Source: Aldrovandia affinis
Lineage: Eukaryota; Chordata; Actinopteri; Notacanthiformes; Halosauridae
Reading direction: 5' to 3'
DNA: 64,000 nucleotides
Assembly (NCBI GenBank): GCA_029706075.1
Contig: JAINUG010000004.1
Location: 1,032,547 to 1,096,546, forward strand
Below are positions 11,570 to 24,500 of this stretch, in pieces. Made by a program: the position numbers and the translations under genes. The notes under the pieces are model-generated. The model was not told where the DNA came from. It saw only the letters and a program-made list of their open reading frames with translations, and did no database searches. Each line of letters starts with the position of its first letter. Within the stretch, counting starts at the first letter, position 1.

Positions 11570-12550
11570 TTTACAGGTTTATTTTGACCTCAATTGTCTC
11601 AATATAATCAACTGTTTGTTTATCTCCTACAGAATGACTTGCCTGAGCCTAACCAATCTGGGTTCAAGGCAGGCCACACCACAGAAACTGCTCTGCTCAC
11701 AGTCACCGAAGCTCTACAAGTGGCAAAATCTCAATCACAGCTTCGTCCTCCTCCTCCTCGACCTGTCAGCTGCATTCAACACCGTGGACCAGATCCTGTT
11801 CTCATCTCTTGCCGAGATGGGAATCTCTGGATCTGCATTGGCTGACTGCATATGCTGCATTGGCTGCATTGGCTGCATACCTGGCTGACCGGTCCTACCA
11901 GGTGGCCTGGAGAGGATCCCTCTCCTCTCCCCACACCCTCTCTACCGGAGTCCAGCAGTGCTCGGTGCTAGGCTCCCTCCTATTCTCCCTGTATACCAAA
12001 TCACTTGGTTTGGCCATCTCTGCTCATAGTTTTTCATATCACTGTTATACCGTTGACACTCAACTCTTTCTCTCCTTCTCTCCTCCTGAGACCCAGGTCC
12101 CAGCACATATCTCTGTATGTCTGCCAGACATCTCTGCCTGGATGTCCCCACACCATGGGAATCACTGGCCATCTTCCGCTAGAGACTCAAAACCCACCTC
12201 TTCAGACTCCACTACCACTGACTCTGTACATTTTTACTAATTGCCATCATCAGTGCTTTCAATATAATAATAATAATAATAATAATTATTATTATTTCAT
12301 GTTTAATACTGCATTTTGTAATATGTATCTATGTTGATGACTGTCCAAACCCCACCCCCGAAAAAAAAAACCAACAACAACTTTTTCTTCCCTGTGTTAC
12401 AGGTACGGAATGCAGCTGGCAACAATTTTGTATTACGACACTGATCTCTGGCGCAGACTATGATTGATCTTACCATATATTAATGCACATCCTGTAAGTC
12501 TCTCTGGATAAGAGCATCTGCTAAATGCCAAAATGTAAAATGTAAATGTA
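11570..12550 (+). mobile_element. L2-type LINE, 5'-truncated
   Basis: It holds the reverse transcriptase core of a non-LTR retrotransposon followed by the teleost L2-type 3' tail 'ctctggataagagcatctgc' at about 12502-12521 and a short ATGTAA-type terminal repeat. Upstream parts (ORF1, endonuclease, start of RT) are missing, which is the usual result of incomplete reverse transcription. A TAA/ATT microsatellite lies inside at about 12264-12297. The same tail ends the SINEs at 18.2 and 46.5 kb, which suggests those SINEs used L2 machinery. Confidence 0.85.
11594..12240 (+). pseudogene. L2 reverse transcriptase fragment, catalytic site lost
   Basis: The reading is spread over three plus frames, so there are at least two frameshifts. 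In order it shows NQSGFKAGHTTETALL (RT motif region), LLLDLSAAFNTVD (the A motif with its first catalytic Asp), STGVQQCSVLGSLLFSLYT (where families usually have PQGSVLGPLLF) and HCYTVDTQLFLS. The last should contain Y-A-D-D; here it is Y-T-V-D at 12046-12057, so one catalytic aspartate is gone. It continues to an ISAWM segment and a C-terminal 'LKTHLF'-like end. It cannot encode an active enzyme. Confidence 0.82.
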
Positions 12551-12724
12551 CTTCATTTTTCCAGGGTCAAGTCCCCCACAACTGGCTTCAAGTTTTCTGT
12601 TTAAAAAGAAAAAGAAAAAAATAATATATAAAAACTACACACCATTACTGTACATTTCAGAGGGAATAATATATAGTATATATATATAGTACAGTACAAG
12701 TGACAGTACACTTTTAAAATATAA

Positions 12725-12985
12725 TATTAAAAAAATATATTTTGGATTTTTTCCCATTTTTTCTCCCAATTTGGTAGCCAATTGTACCCTATTTCTAATT
12801 CTATCATTCTCTCATACCACGATCTCCTGCTGGCTTCCCTCTCCTCTCCCCTTGGGGTGGACAGCCAATCACTGCCCCAGAGTGGGACTCGGACTGGGGA
12901 CTCGGCCAGAGTCGGACTAACGCCTGGGCTGCCTGCACTCCGGGCAAGTTATTTTACCAAGTGCGCCATCCGGGGGCCCCATTCC
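12725..12985 (-). mobile_element. tRNA-derived SINE (family S2), divergent copy
   Basis: Read on the minus strand it begins with a tRNA-like head (gatggcgcacttggtaaaat) and ends with a tail whose plus-strand form is 'tctcccaatttggtagccaa'. The same tail ends the copy at 22.6 kb, with a fragment at 61.6 kb. The B-box region is eroded. It is the most divergent of three copies that all lie in the same orientation. Confidence 0.65.
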
Positions 12986-13729
12986 TACATTTTCATAGAT
13001 TGATCAGTTTGATTGATTGATTGAGAGCCAGGAATGTGCTTTTGAGCCTGGTCATAAGGAAGCAAAAGCATCTGTAAAGCTTGCATTGTTGGGTATATGA
13101 GCTTGAACTCACTAACGAGGCAGGCTGAGTGAGACCTGATTTAAAATGTGCCTTAATTCTCCACAAAACATGGTAATCTAAAGACAAACGAAGGCACACC
13201 CCGCATGGGGAAAGCGGCTTAAGCAAAGTTTTGTGTAAGGCTGGGTAGCAATCATTAACAGCAGCTGGGGCTGTGTTTAGAATAGCTACGCTGCTTAATT
13301 AAGCTCAAGTGTGGGTGTAAACGGAGCCGCGCCCCGTGGCTTTGCGCTTGCTGCTGATCCAAATCCGAAAGCAAAACAGACAGAGGGATTACACTTCCAA
13401 GGAACCGGGAGCAAGGGAGAGGTATAATTGCACAGAACAAACATGCAACGTGGCTTCTGGTGCCTTGAATCGGGCCGATGCCTAACACCAAGATCAGGTT
13501 GTGTCCTTCAAGGGTAACAGCTGTCAGCGTTGTCGCGTGATGGGTCTGTGTGGGTGGGTGGGGGCTGGGGATGACCACCTCAGGATGCTCTTGTTGCCTC
13601 AGCTGGCATCATGCTGACAGACAGGTTACGTGAAGTTCAGATGAAAAAGTTTCTAAAGAGAAAATCATGTTGGGGCCTCTGCACACACCCGCAAGTGACT
13701 TTTGTTGGCACTTTGTTGGCAGCACTGCA
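12986..13729. other. Non-coding stretch
   Basis: No gene recognised. The ORF on the minus strand near 13255-13578 has no domain and no splice context. Confidence 0.45.
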
Positions 13730-13733
13730 AAGT

Positions 13734-14130
<397 letters not shown>

Positions 14131-17100
14131 GTAGTGGAGTTCAGAGACGTCAGTTGAATGACTGCCACAGAATTTGACTTCACCCCTTGAGAAGCAATAA
14201 GACTATGATTAGTTCCCTTGGCTGGAGACCTCTGTCTTTGGCTCAGCGAGCGAATCATATCTCTTGTTGTGTGAAGCGGGTGGTGAGGGCCGTGGTTTGA
14301 AAACCTGCAGTAGACCTACCCCCGTTGCACACACACACACACACACACACAAATTAATACACATAGTAGTTACAGATTAGTAGTTACAGATTTGTTATAT
14401 ACATTCATTACAGTTTATTCCTACTCAGTATAAGGAAGTGTTGGCAAACTGCTGGCTGTTCGTAGTGTTAAAAGGCGAGATGCAGGGCTGGTGGCATAAA
14501 TGTGTGGCTGACCTTCAGACTCTATGGGCAGTGTCCGTCTGTCTGACCGTGCGGGAGCGGGGCTTTTCTGCTTTTCTTTTAGATGTCCTTGGCACTTCGA
14601 TAATAGATGATGCAATGTGGTACCAAAGGCGGGCTCACCTGTCCAAAAGGATTTCTTCTCCAGGATGAAAGAAAGGCCTTTAATTTTCAGGGAAAGGATG
14701 AGTAAATAGGCTGCCGATAAAAGAGGAGGCATTGGAGAACGGGTTCTGCACCTCCCCCCCCACCCACTCTCTGAAGAGCTTTAAAAAAAAAATCTGTGCC
14801 CTATATTTCACCAATATTATGTAATATAGGCCATATTTAACCAATAGATGCAAGCTGTGAGCATTTGATGAATAAAAACTGCATTGTCCATTTACTCTAC
14901 CCAACAAACCATTGGATATTGTATTGATCAGTATTTTACACGTAGTATTTTTTAGACAGATTTTAGGCACAGTATTTTTTTTTTGCTTTTTGGGTGATTT
15001 AAATATCATGTTTCAGCATCTCTGCAGGGCAAGACTGTTGGGGAAGATATTTTCAACAGGTGCGGACTGAAAACCCTGAGAAATTAATGTACTATGGGTA
15101 AATTATTAATACGTTTGGTTTATGTACAGTAATGGTGTGTAGTTTAGTAGCAGACAAAAACAATGCAAGACTTGCAAAACAGCTTCAGGAGTTTGACTAT
15201 TTATTCATTTGTTAACTTCAAACTCTAACGTGCATATTCGTATTTCATTCATGAAAACTTGTGGAAAAATACCATGCTTTAAATGATTTTTTTTTTTTTT
15301 TGGGGGGGGAGGCAAACAGCACCAGGTATGTGTGCTATCCTGCAAGGGATTATTATTTATGCAAATGTCTGCAAGCACCTACGCATTAAATATTTACCAT
15401 AACCTACTGATGCTGCACCGATGAACATATGGACACATCTTCACCATAATGTTATGTGTACGTGCAAAAATTAACTCATCTCACAATACTGAGCTGTACT
15501 GTTCAGGAAAGGCTGAATTACCTCTTATCTAACATGTGTATTAGCAGTACACAGATCAGGCTTTGCTCAAAGAATATTCATATAAACTGTTATGTAGCTT
15601 GAATAATGCATGCAAAATGTCACAATAACCTAAATGTCTCACGACAACTGTCATAAACAGTGCCCATCAAATGTCACAGGCTATTATTAAAATTTTATGA
15701 AGCACAATGCAAAATGCTACAAAGAGCGATGATGTTGTATGTGGGCATTATGTGGCAGTTAAGTAGGCTGAGGCTGATTTACACCATTATACTCAAAGTA
15801 AAGCCTTTTCCCAAAAGGTAACTCGATGATTGTTCAGATGATTACCATGCTGTTACCATGAAGACGAGGAGCCTGTTCCTGAAACACAAAAATGTATGTC
15901 CTCGTTCACTCTCCCTGAAGCATCCACTCAGTTTAGTGCCTTCGGTGGCCCTAACTCCTGGCTAAAGTAAACGCATTTCTATCAGGACAGTGCACAGCAC
16001 ACTGTGCCGCTAGAAGGAAGAAAAGACACAGGTCTGGATTGAATCAACCTCTGTCTTTGTCTTTTACTTACTAATTAATGCAAGTGTCTGTTTTTAATTT
16101 CTTCACAAACACACTTCTTTGGCAATTGTTGAACTTGCCAAATTCGCATTAGGGAAGGAAAAAAACAAACACGTATTAAATGTTAAACCCCGGGGGTAAG
16201 GACAAATGTTGATTGCGTCCAGACGATACTCTAAGATCAGGGTGCCATTTTGTGATCTAATAAAAAAGCAGAGCAGCTATTTGCACATGCAGTCAGTGGT
16301 TCAGAAAAGGACGTCCCCGCACATTACACGTTCATTTCACAAATGGAGTGGACAGCATTTGAAAGCGTTTCGACACCACGGTGCAAACATCTGTGTAATA
16401 AAAACTCTGAAGTCGCTTCGCTTGAAAGGGAATAATAGAACAGACACGGTATTGGGGGGGGGGGTGGGCTTTACAAACCCTTCATCGGGGGGTGGGGGCC
16501 TTTCCTGCCAACCTGATTGCATGTTCAAATTTTTACAAATGGAGCCTACATGGGTCCGTGTTTCATAAGCATGCACTCAACAAATGTCAAGGGGTAAGAG
16601 TCTACCTCTCTTCTCAGTGCCATTATCTGAAACACACACACACGCACAGCACACACTCATATACACATAGTCAGACACACATGTACGCACACACCTTCCT
16701 GCACAATCCCGCATTTGCATACGCGGAGGCCATCTGGCCTGGTCTCGGCGGTAAGGCCCGGACTCAGTGGGCCATGACAGGCAGCGCTAAATGGAAAGTG
16801 ACTATTCATCAACCAGTGGAATGAGGAGACGGCACCGCACGAAGGGGGGGGCGCGGGGGGGAATTTCAGCACTGCAGGGTGGAGCGGTTACTGGGCAAGA
16901 CTCTCAGGTCCGACTGAAGAGCTGAGTCCCGGCGGGACAGCACCGTGGAAGTGAAAGAGCAATGCATCACTCATCACGTTTGGGGTGACAGACGGCTCCC
17001 CTAATGGGCCGCCTGCATTAGGGACAGGGGTAGGGGGCCTGGGAGGCACCTCTAAGAGGTGAGCGGGCGTAACCAGCGGAGATGCTGGAGGGGTCATTCA

Positions 17101-17835
17101 GAAGGTAACGGTGTGACAGACAGACAGAACAACAGATCTGTAGATGGGAATTTGATAGAATATTGATTGAATGTGTTTAATTGTGTGAAAACTACAATAA
17201 ATGAGATTAACATCCTGCCACAAAAGGCAATGCACTCCAATGCCTTACTCAAGATACGCTAGTGTCTATAAAAAAATAAAAAAATGTCCTCAGTATTTTT
17301 TTTCATAGCCAGTGTGGTGCGATGGTGCTAGAGGTCAGAAAAGACCCAGCTGGTGCCTCCACCTTGCAGCACAAAAGAGCTTCTGTTGCTTGATTGCTGA
17401 TTGGTCGATTTAGACCGAGGGAACAATTACACGGTAATATATATGCACAGGATAACGCAGGAGCAATACAGACAAACCGGAACTTTCCGCCACCTCAACC
17501 TGCACCGTGTGCTGTTGCCCTGGCACATCACTGGGCCTGGCGCATGGCAACGTTGCTGGGCTGGCACACGTTAACGTCACTGGGCTGTCACGGGTCTCCA
17601 CAGACCAATTTGGCAGTGCCCGACGGCTCTGTAGGATCGCTGCACGCGCTGACACGCCAGAAGTTCAGCCGAGTTTAAAACCAGGCTGATGGTTCTGCCA
17701 CGGATTTGGCCTGCTGGACGATGTCGAGGCCACTGCGGGACCAAGTGAAGCCGCTTCAGTCTTACACATTTTCATTTCAGTCTTCACACAGCAGTCTAAC
17801 AGAACAGCCAATTTTAAAATAGAATAAAGCTGACT

Positions 17836-17874
<39 letters not shown>

Positions 17875-18204
17875 CTGTATATATATAAGTGTATGTGTTC
17901 CCATCAGACGATGTAGGGTCATGAATCTCAGCAGAGCTGGAGGGAAAGGGCTGAAAGTGTAACTCAAAGGAGTGCTGGGGCTTTAGATATTTCAGGTGGC
18001 AATAGAGAATTAATCTATTCATATATTCAATTTCCACTGTGGTGAAGTGCTGCGCTGGACCTGCTGCTGCCACGGGGGAACAATGGGGACCCAGCAGAGA
18101 CGGGACAGGAAGCATCCCGCTCCTACCCCCAAACCGGTGTGTCCCACAAACACACTGCCACTCACTCAACACACTGAGACAAGGGTTCAGCAGTGTAGCA
18201 GCAG
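14131..18204. other. Non-coding stretch with scattered microsatellites
   Basis: No gene or complete transposon recognised. Simple repeats include CA at 14327-14352, a T/G homopolymer stretch at about 15286-15309, a G run at about 16450-16463, a CA-rich patch at 16628-16690, and CA plus AT at 17836-17887. Around 17500-17600 a degenerate 'ctgggctggcac' motif recurs. The G/C-rich segment 16840-17090 has small ORFs only. Confidence 0.45.
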
Positions 18205-18445
18205 TGTAGGGCGGCAGTGTAGCGTAACAGTTAGGGAACTGGGCTTGTAACTCAGAGGTTGCTGGTTCGATTCCCAGGTGGGGGCACTGCCTTTGTACCC
18301 CTGAGCAACGTACTTAACTCGAATTGCTTCAGTAAAATATCCAACTGTATAAATGGATTGTATGTAAAGAAAAAAATGTAAATCGTGTAAGTCGCTCTGG
18401 ATAAGAGCATCTGCTAAATGCCTAAAAGTGTAAATGTAAATGTAA
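18205..18445 (+). mobile_element. tRNA-derived SINE with L2-type tail (family S1)
   Basis: The head has a tRNA-like A box (agtgtagcgtaacagtt) and a good B box (ggttcgattcc at about 18263-18273), the internal RNA polymerase III promoter. A unique body follows (cctgagcaacgtacttaact), then the tail agtcgctctggataagagca and a short TGTAAA-type repeat. Partial copies are at 46.5 kb (plus) and 63.2 kb (minus). The tail is shared with the L2 LINE at 11.6 kb. Confidence 0.85.
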
Positions 18446-18460
18446 CGAGCGTCCTTAACT

Positions 18461-18606
18461 TGGTTCTCTGTGGCTCAGTTGGTAGAGCACAGCTTTGGCA
18501 ACACTTAGGTTGTGGGTTCAATTCCCATTGGGACCATATATACTGAAAAATGTATGCATTCACTACTGTAAGTGGCTTTGGATAAAAGTGTCTGCTAAAT
18601 GGCATA
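18461..18606 (+). mobile_element. Second type of tRNA-derived SINE (family S3)
   Basis: The tRNA-like head reads ctctgtggctcagttggtag (A box), then gtgggttcaattccc (B box at about 18510-18524). A short body leads to the tail 'ggctttggataaaagtgtct', a variant of the L2-type tail. Its head differs from the SINE just upstream, so this is a separate family that adopted the same 3' end. It ends in an AT microsatellite. Confidence 0.8.
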
Positions 18607-20394
18607 TATATATTATTATATATTAACTTAACCACACAATTAAATGGAATGTTTTTTTTCTTCACAGTATTTTCTTAACAGCACAGTGTGACGAGTTCAG
18701 CAATCACCAAAATGAATGCGCCAAACCTGTGCACATGAAGAAGAAAACATTTCACTTTTTAAATTGTAATTTAAATTCCGCATTTATTTGTCAAGTCAAA
18801 GTTAAGAATGTTGACTGAATCCAGCCCTGAGTGTTGATCCCAGAGTATCGGCATCAGACCTAAATAGCCAATCTGTACAACCAAACATGCTACTGTACCA
18901 CCCGGGTTTCGAATCAAAACAAATCAAATGTGCCTGGACAACATTTTTTACAAATACATTGTCACAGAACACTTAACGGAAGACAATGCTTAGACCCCTC
19001 AAAAGGAAAAACTGACAAGGGAAAACTCATAGCAAGGGGAGAGTAGAGGGACAAAGTATAGGGAGAGAGTAGAGAGAGGAGCCAGACTAAAGTGTGTGTG
19101 TGTGCGTATGTGTGTGTGTGTGTGTTGGGGGGGGGGGGTCGCCAGGACAAAAAGAACCAATAAAAGACCAAATATGTTTTCACAGGATGAGTTTCTCTCA
19201 AACTGTGGCATTATCTTTTGTGTCTGTGATGAGGTATTCACCGCACAAAACAACAGTCGGACAGAGCTATATCTGTCACCGGCACGCTGTGCCTTCACCT
19301 CGTGGGAAAACAGAACAGAAAAGCACAGAACACCTTAAGTCTTAAATTCCCACCTTTTATGTTTATGCCTCTGCAGCTAGCAGGCCTTCCTCAGGTCTCT
19401 CTACCCACCACGTGCAGTGTGGATTTCTGCTGATCCATGGACTGGGCTTCTTCAGCCCTCCGTAGATAAGAAAGTTTGAAATACCCACATAGATAGCAGA
19501 GATGGCGCTAAGTTAGGACTGCTTATGTGCACACACAGGCTGAGGCGTATACCTTTATCAATCAATTGCTGTTCTTAGAGACATCACCTCGCCCCCCCCA
19601 CCGCCCCATTAAAAATCATAGGCCAAGAAAGCCGAGATGTTCCATCAGAGGAAAGTTCCTCGGATTCGGGAGCGACCTTGAAAAGGGGCAGCCATGGCAG
19701 GCGTCCGCCCTTTTCCGAAGCATGGCGTCTTTATTACTGGGCTCTTCAGAACGCAGGGGCCTCAGAAACTTGATGAAGGAAACAAAGCACATATTTACCA
19801 GTTCAAAGTAAGTTAGTCATTTCAAAATCATCAATTACCAGAGGCAAAAAAGACACATGGATATCTTAAACACATATGACAGATTCCTTCTCTCTCTCTC
19901 TCTCACGTTTTTTTGTCCTGGGACATTTGTCAACTGTGGCATTAAGCTCAGTGCTTCAGTTCAATCAGTAAATGCAGGGAGACAGGATTTTGCTCTGAGA
20001 CGAAGCTCGCAAAAACACACACACAAAAAAGAAGAAGGACGTTAGGATGCATCGGTGAGGCGCTGCGGTCTGTGCAGCGAGATCAAGATGTTGCCGAATC
20101 CTTTCAGAATATACATTTGCCAGAGTGCTTTGAAAATGAATGACTGTAAAGCACTGCAGAAATAAAAAAAGAGAGATAAAACTGCAGTTATCATGCATCT
20201 TATAAGGACCAGATCAATGAAAGTGCTTGATTTATTTATGTGAATTAAAATGCACTTTCTCTCTCTCACACACAATCTGAAAAGCTTTCATCTCTGCCTG
20301 TCTTGTCTGACATAAAAATAATAATGCATCATAAGTTTGTTTATGTCCATTCCACAATAGCAAAGAGAAAACAGGAAGGGGGGTTGGGGGGGGG
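18607..20394. other. Non-coding stretch
   Basis: No gene recognised. It contains a GT run followed by a G homopolymer at about 19091-19138 and a TC run at about 19890-19904. Small ORFs only. Confidence 0.45.
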
Positions 20395-20512
20395 GGTGGA
20401 ATCTGCCCGCAAGGGATAGACATTTACCACCACTTATCTTGAGCCTGAACCCTCTGCCTCCGCCTGTACGCTGGAAATGGGGTGTGAATGAAAATGGGGT
20501 GTGAAATCAATG
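20395..20512 (+). repeat. Short dispersed repeat, copy 1 of 2
   Basis: Shares 'ctgcaagggata'-type sequence, then 'cacttatcttgagcctga' and 'ccctctgcct', in the same order and orientation with 23395-23515. No terminal repeats or coding capacity were seen; the family is not recognised. Confidence 0.65.
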
Positions 20513-21395
20513 CAAAGTTTGAAGATATCGATTCAAAAAAGATATTAGGTTTTTGATGCTGTGTTTACGTCTGCGATATTTGGTGGAAAAGTCAATAATG
20601 TTATTGCCTTGTGACAGAAAATGAATCTGTGAAAAAGCCTGGCTCCCCTAATTTCAGGGCAAATCAACCCCGTTCCTTTTAGGTTCCAGGGAGGATTAAT
20701 GCATCGGCCGTGGAACAAGACTTAACTTGAAATAAGGTGGCAAGAAAGAGGAATGATCTTTGTTTAGCATTCTGCGGTTATCGATTTATCGAGAGAAGGG
20801 AAGCGCTTGGCTGCCGCCTGCGCTTTGATGTGCTCTCAGTGAAAATGTTTTTCCCGTGGTGTGTAAATGCTTTTAACCGAGAGATGGTTTGACAGCATTT
20901 TTCTTTATAGTGTGGGGGTTTGCGGGAAGAGTCTAGGCCTGTATTTAAAGCAGCAGGAAGACGTGGGGCATCACCTTTAGGAGCAAAACATGATTATGTA
21001 CAGTAGACCGGCGCATTTAAAGCGTTTGTTATCCTCTTTGGCGTCTATAAGCCAAAATGTCTTTCAGGCACAGAAGTTGAAGGCCATGCTTTCTGAGGTT
21101 ATACTTTATTACGAAGCTGTTTAAATGGCAACGGTCAAGGTGGCCTTATGTAGCATTCATAATATGTTAAAGTGCTTCATAATGCATCATAACCTTTGCC
21201 ATAGCAATACATAAGTATTGTAACCGATTTAGAACAGCTGGTTCTCACAGGACGTGGTGTTTGACGCTTGGTCATTTCAGGCTTTATGACATCAGTCAGT
21301 TGCTATAAGTTAAGTGAAGGGTCACTGGCAGCAAATTCTGACACAAAATAACAAATATCAATACTGATACTGCCACTGCTACTACCACCACTCCT

Positions 21396-21486
<91 letters not shown>

Positions 21487-22626
21487 TACATACCACCAAA
21501 CCATCATGACTATTATTATTACTTGTGTAACATAAAATCTTTCAGTAAAATATTGGTGTTATATTGGTAGGCATTTCCTAGATTTGTGCCTGCCAGCCTA
21601 TTTGCGCCTCACAAAGAAGAAAGTAACTCCGTTGGCAAAGATGCTTTTACTGGGCCTTTTAACCAGCCTCCTCCCTGCAGTACGGGTGTTGCAGTCATTA
21701 CAAACACATTAGCAGCCCTGACTCGGGGCTCAGCCCTGAATGGAGGGGTGATTATGGTTAAGGCAGTAGAGCGAGCGATGCTTTCAGACCCCAGACACTC
21801 GTCTGCGGGATGTTTTTTCTGCGGGATCAGACACTTTTTTTTCCTTTGCACTAATCTGGCAGTGTGAATCAGGGTGAGGCAGGTGAGACTAGCCTCTGAA
21901 TAGAGCTAATTCATAAACTCCCCATCTCCTTTTGAGGGCATGAGGCGGCGACGGATGTTGTCCTCCCCTCCTCATCGTGGGGGCCAGCAGAGGGGCATGC
22001 AGGGCTGCTGTCTGGAGACTGGCTCGGGTCGGTTACGCATCGTCTCACACACTCAACCCACAAGGGAATGCCCTCCAGGTGAGTGTGCCCCATTGCATGC
22101 ACGGCAACAGCGTCCCTTGTGTCATATGTGTACACGTCTCGCCTCCGGTCACGAGTCAGAAGCTTGCCTGAATACAAACTCACGCTGCTGTCCGACAGGG
22201 AAAAGCTGAGAGAAATCACCACCTGTAAACCGATGACTAGTGGATTACACACTCCTCCACACCATCCAGTGCAAAATGTTTGAAATCATTATGTCACTCA
22301 TTATACATGAAAGCAGTTTGCCATCTTTTTAGGAGATACAAAGAATTTATGGCTACAATATTAAGAAACAGTTCAGTACACAAACACAATTGCATATGAT
22401 CACCATTGGATTGTGACCGATTTTGAACCTTTCCTTTGATTTGCTCCTCCGTTTAGGATCACAGCTGTATGACAGAACCAGAGATGCTAGGCACGGGCAT
22501 GGAGGGCAGGATGCTGGAATGTGATTGGATCGGACACTTCTAGCTGAAGGCTAATTTTCTGTTTACTGTCAAAACCACTGACTGAGTACAAGCCGGGTCA
22601 CATCCTGCAAGGTAGGTAGGCTTCTG
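20513..22626. other. Non-coding stretch, possible regulatory DNA
   Basis: No gene recognised. The segment 20640-20960 is free of simple repeats with balanced base composition. A long TAA run lies at 21388-21484. ORFs on either strand near 21600-22280 have no domain. Confidence 0.45.
21388..21484. repeat. (TAA)n microsatellite
   Basis: About 32 near-perfect TAA units. It yields a poly-isoleucine ORF on the minus strand, which is an artefact. Confidence 0.95.
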
Positions 22627-22992
22627 CCTGAGACGGATAGACTTTTTTTAAAAAATTTATAAATGGATTTTTCTGATTTTCTCCCAATTTGGTAGCCAAT
22701 TACTCCCGCTATTCTTAGTTCAATCCCCTCCCTTGTAGTTCGCTGCCGTAGCCCTGTGACCTCCTTTGAGACAGCACTTGTCGTGCTGTCAACTGTAATT
22801 CTGACACCCCAGAACCACTCCTGTGTGCAGCAAACTGTGTCGGCTTCCTTTCCCCCTCCCTGGGGCAGACAGCCAATTGCCGCACTGGTGGCACTTCTTG
22901 CCAGACCTGAGTCTGGTGCGAGGGAGAATCGAACCCCAGTCGCCGTGGCCAGCGTCGGACGTTGAAACCACTAGACCACGCGGGAGGCCGAG
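22627..22992 (-). mobile_element. tRNA-derived SINE (family S2), best copy
   Basis: On the minus strand the head reads cgcgtggtctagtggtttca (A box) and 'ggggttcgattctcc' (B box). The body includes tctggcaagaagtgccacca, and the 3' end, in plus-strand form, is 'tctcccaatttggtagccaa' preceded by T-rich sequence. It shares head and body with the copy at 41.1 kb and the tail with 12.7 kb. Confidence 0.83.
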
Positions 22993-23329
22993 AGGGATAG
23001 ACTTTTAACCTCACTTATGGCCCCCGTTATGGATGAACCCTAACCCCATTGGGTACACAGTAGTGCCTATGGGAGTGACCCTGGGCCCTGTTGCCCCAGA
23101 GCTATGACCGCCTTTCACCTCCCATTATAACTCAGCACATTGGATATAAACAGGGAGGACTTGAGCCTGTCTTGCCTGCCTGCCAGTCTGCTCTTATGGG
23201 AGCTGGCATCTGCTCATCCAGAGCACGCACATGCCACGTCTTACACACCCAGCCCACTCACAAGCCTGGCTAGAGTCCAAATGCTGTCCTTCTCCCACGA
23301 GCCTGTAAGCCTCAAAAGATGGAACATGC
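22993..23329. other. Non-coding spacer
   Basis: Nothing recognised. Confidence 0.4.
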
Positions 23330-23359
23330 AAGTGATTTTTAAAAAAGGTCTCGGCCCCT

Positions 23360-23520
23360 GGTAGCCATCTGCCTGCAAGGGATACCCATCTGCCTGCAAG
23401 GGATAGCCATCTGCCTGCAAGGGATTGCCATCTGCCCACGAGAGATATACATTTACTCCCACTTATCTTGAGCCTGAGCCCTCTGCCTATATACTGGAAA
23501 TCGGGTGTGAATTAAGTTAA
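23360..23520 (+). repeat. Short dispersed repeat, copy 2, with a 21 bp tandem array
   Basis: The unit 'gccatctgcctgcaagggat' recurs about four times at 23366-23445. It is followed by the segment shared with 20395-20512. The array is present only here, so the tandem expansion happened after the two copies separated. Confidence 0.75.
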
Positions 23521-24397
23521 GGACAATTATTAAATAATTTGTAAAATGTATGGTTGTCCCATGCATGGTTGCAGGAAAAATATACTAATTATATATTTTC
23601 AAATGCCAGCACCTCCTCCCAGATTATCGGAAAGAACATACTGACCACGCTCACGAAACGAGAGCCTTGACAATAAATATTTCCTCAAGCAATCAATTAA
23701 CATCTGAAAACCAATATAGAAGTCAAGACCTTTGACTGATTCTGTGACTCCCTGAGGCAGAAGTGGAGGGAGGTTTTTCAGTTTTTCCAACAATGAGGTG
23801 TGCAACGATGGGTGACAAAGCAATTGTATAAAAAAAAAAGTGCTGTAACAAATGCATTTTCATTAGCCGATTGATTAAATGATGGACTCATCAATCTGAA
23901 ACAAACATCAATAAACTGAACATAAATAAACTGAACATTAATAAGCCACTTTTGGCCCGTAACTGATTCAATCCTTTTTTTCTCACCAGGATCAGAACAG
24001 CCTGAGTCTCTTGAGATTCTATTATACTTTAATTTGCAGCTTTCTCTCCCTGCATCGGCTGGTGAAACTGTTTGTGTATTAAAAGCACAAACCTGCAGTG
24101 GTTCGTATTTGACTGCACTGTGCCTTGTGTGAGTAAGCGCTGGAGGGAGGCTGATTGTGTCCCTGAAACTGTGACAAACTGCCTCTTACTGCACCTCCTT
24201 TGAATGATGTGTTACTGGGAGCTCTTGAATCTCAAACGAAACATGTTACATTTGAGTAGCACCACAGTGGCAGGTGACCAGTGGAGCTTGACCAACTTGG
24301 TCAAAGCTCAAATGATCTTTATAGAATCTTACCAGAGGACAAATTGTCTGCTCGCCTTGCTCAAAAGACACATAAGAACTTTATAAATGTACAGATA
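23521..24397. other. Non-coding stretch
   Basis: Nothing recognised; AT-rich, no domains in short ORFs. Confidence 0.4.
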
Positions 24398-24500
24398 GGC
24401 CCCTCTGTGGCTCAGCTGGTGAAGACACATGTCCCTTATAGTTTAAGACCAGAGGTGGGCCAGAGATGTTTCTGGAATGCTGAGGACCTCCAGCACATGG
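24398..24500 (+). mobile_element. Possible tRNA-SINE head fragment
   Basis: 'ctctgtggctcagctggt' matches the A-box region of the family S3 SINE at 18461. The B box and tail are not found, so this is a fragment at best. Confidence 0.4.

Noticed and set aside
18263-18273. True tRNA gene at the A/B boxes
   Set aside because: A SINE body and LINE tail follow; no acceptor stem can be closed.
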